Assembly (NCBI RefSeq): GCF_001420715.1
Contig: NZ_LJJC01000004.1
Coordinates: 1,096,519 to 1,160,518, forward strand
Length of the DNA stretch: 64,000 nucleotides
Direction of reading: 5' to 3'
DNA from: Heyndrickxia shackletonii
GTDB taxonomy: Bacteria > Bacillota > Bacilli > Bacillales > Bacillaceae_C
This document shows, piece after piece, positions 62,334 to 64,000 of the stretch. A program made the translations under genes and the position numbers. The first letter of the stretch is position 1, and every line of letters starts with the position of its first letter. The notes beneath the pieces were generated by a model. It searched no databases, had not been told where the DNA came from, and was given only the letters and a program-made list of their open reading frames with translations.

Positions 62334-63362
62334 ATGAAGATTACAATACGTGATGTCGCAAATGCGGCTAATGTTTCACCTGCTACTGTATCACGAGTAA
62401 TAAATACCCCTGAGCTGGTGGGGGAAGAAACAAAGGTTAAGGTGCAGGAGACGATCGACAAATTAGGTTTCTCACCGAATGCCATCGCTCGTGGCTTAAG
62501 TGTCCAAAAAACAAATACGATTGGTTTAATTGTACCAGGAATTTCAGACTTTTTCTTCAATGAACTTTATGTAGGGATAGAAGAAGTAGCAAGAAAAAAT
62601 AATATGAAAGTGTTGCTTTTTGATTCCCAGCACAGTGAATACAGAGTTCAAGAGGGTCTTACATTTTTAAAACAGCATCAGGTTGATGGGATTATTTTCA
62701 CCAGTCGCCCCATAACAAGTGACTATGATGCGATCCTTTCCCGGTTAGATGTTCCAGTAGTGTTAGCATTAACACAAAGTTATGGTACATATCCATTAAA
62801 ATCATTCCGTGTTGATGATTACAAGGCTGCCTATGATGCTGTGTCCTATTTAATTTCCCGCGGTCACCAAAGAATCGGAATGATTTCAGGACCGACTACA
62901 GATATTATTGCTGGAAAAACTCGTTTAACTGGTTATAAGGCAGCGTTACAGCAATCTTCTATCCCTATTTCCGATGAGGCGATTGAATATGGGGAATTTC
63001 GATTTGAAGATGGGTACCGGGCAATGGCTAGGTTGTTGGAGAAACAAAGTACTAACAAATTGACGGCTGTTTTTGCTGCAAGTGATGAGATGGCAATCGG
63101 AGCAATGAGATGCCTCCATGATAAAGGAATTCGAGTTCCAGATGATATTTCTGTCATGGGATTTGATGATTTAAGGATTTGCCAAATGAGTACTCCGACC
63201 TTAACGACAGTGGCCCAGCCCTTGAAACAAATCGGCGAATTTGCTGTATCACACTTATTAAAATGTATGGAAGATGAATCAACAAGTATAGACAACAGTA
63301 TTCATTATGTATCCCATCATATTGTTGAACGGGAATCCGTACGCATTATCGTTCCTGATTAA
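62334..63362 (+). CDS. LacI family transcriptional regulator
   Basis: A 342 aa repressor. The HTH and hinge helix open the protein (ITIRDVANAANVSPATVSRVIN, PNAIARGLS). A periplasmic-binding-protein-like effector domain follows (TIGLIVPGISDFFFNELYVGIE, FAASDEMAIGAMRCLHDKGIRVPDDISVMGFDD in parts). It probably controls the GH13 glucosidase gene that begins 68 bp downstream, hence a maltose or isomaltose regulator is likely. AGGAGAAA precedes the ATG. Confidence 0.85.
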   Translation: MKITIRDVANAANVSPATVSRVINTPELVGEETKVKVQETIDKLGFSPNAIARGLSVQKTNTIGLIVPGISDFFFNELYVGIEEVARKNNMKVLLFDSQHSEYRVQEGLTFLKQHQVDGIIFTSRPITSDYDAILSRLDVPVVLALTQSYGTYPLKSFRVDDYKAAYDAVSYLISRGHQRIGMISGPTTDIIAGKTRLTGYKAALQQSSIPISDEAIEYGEFRFEDGYRAMARLLEKQSTNKLTAVFAASDEMAIGAMRCLHDKGIRVPDDISVMGFDDLRICQMSTPTLTTVAQPLKQIGEFAVSHLLKCMEDESTSIDNSIHYVSHHIVERESVRIIVPD

Positions 63363-63383
63363 TACAAACAATTTAAAAGTGGT

Positions 63384-63410
63384 GTCTGCAGTATTGCAGA
63401 CTTCGTATTT
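63384..63410 (+). terminator. Hairpin between the LacI-type gene and the glucosidase gene
   Basis: The 7 bp stem gtctgca / tgcagac is followed by ttcgtatttt, a weak T tract. It may attenuate rather than stop transcription. Confidence 0.45.
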
Positions 63411-63429
63411 TGCAGAGGAGTTAATATAG

Positions 63430-64000
<571 letters not shown>

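Overview
The window is chromosomal DNA of a low-GC, endospore-forming type Firmicute of the family Bacillaceae. The evidence is the B. subtilis-like gene order (tagO, yvyE, degSU, degV, comF, the flgM to fliT block, hpf, secA, prfB, yvjA, cccB, ftsEX), strong AGGAGG ribosome binding sites, TreR, Fur and SigD type sites of the Bacillus kind, and many short rho-independent terminators. I cannot fix the genus. No rRNA, tRNA or CRISPR array was seen.

Layout. 1-4.6 kb: end of a TagA/WecG glycosyltransferase, tagO, yvyE (reverse) and the DegS-DegU two-component pair. 4.8-13.3 kb: a SigD-preceded HD-GYP protein, a trehalose operon (treP-treA-treR) with two TreR operators and a cre site, a lipoprotein, a 6-phosphogluconate dehydrogenase, a coiled-coil protein and degV. 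13.3-14.0 kb: three tandem copies of a ~200 bp nested-palindrome repeat. 14.0-30.1 kb: comFA-comFC, then the late flagellar block yvyF-flgM-flgN-flgK-flgL-yviE-fliW-csrA-hag, two inserted putative flagellin-modification genes, flaG-fliD-fliS-fliT, a candidate structured small RNA, a displaced comFB and a small membrane protein. 30.3-36.4 kb: a kinase-like phosphotransferase, a Gly/Phe-rich small protein, hpf, and the ywrC-ywrD-ywrB-ywrA-like set (Lrp regulator, gamma-glutamyltransferase-like protein, two ChrA half transporters). 37.2-45.9 kb: secA, prfB (programmed +1 frameshift), yvjA, cccB, ftsE-ftsX and a secreted M23 hydrolase. 46.0-52.7 kb: a Tn554-like element (HTH protein, two tyrosine recombinases, TnpC-like protein) bounded by 25 bp inverted repeats and itself carrying an IS110-family element with a highly structured 3' non-coding end. 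53.2-64 kb: a secreted GH84 glycosidase, a Fur-type hydroxamate-siderophore ABC importer (reverse) divergent from a YumC-like flavin reductase, a BltD-like acetyltransferase, a LacI-type regulator and the start of a GH13 alpha-glucosidase.

How the genes work together. Motility is the main theme. Seven SigD-like promoters (TAAA, 14-15 bp, xyCGATAx) stand before the HD-GYP gene, yvyF, flgM, hag, the glycosyltransferase gene, flaG and the candidate small RNA. FlgM restrains SigD; FliW and CsrA control hag translation through a leader with a GGA-loop hairpin and a GGA-containing Shine-Dalgarno site. The glycosyltransferase pair directly behind hag probably decorates flagellin. FtsEX probably activates the M23 hydrolase encoded next to it. 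The points most worth a second look are the SigD-preceded structured RNA, the nested-palindrome repeat family, the Tn554-like element with its regulatory gene and inverted repeats, and the probable guide RNA region of the IS110 element.
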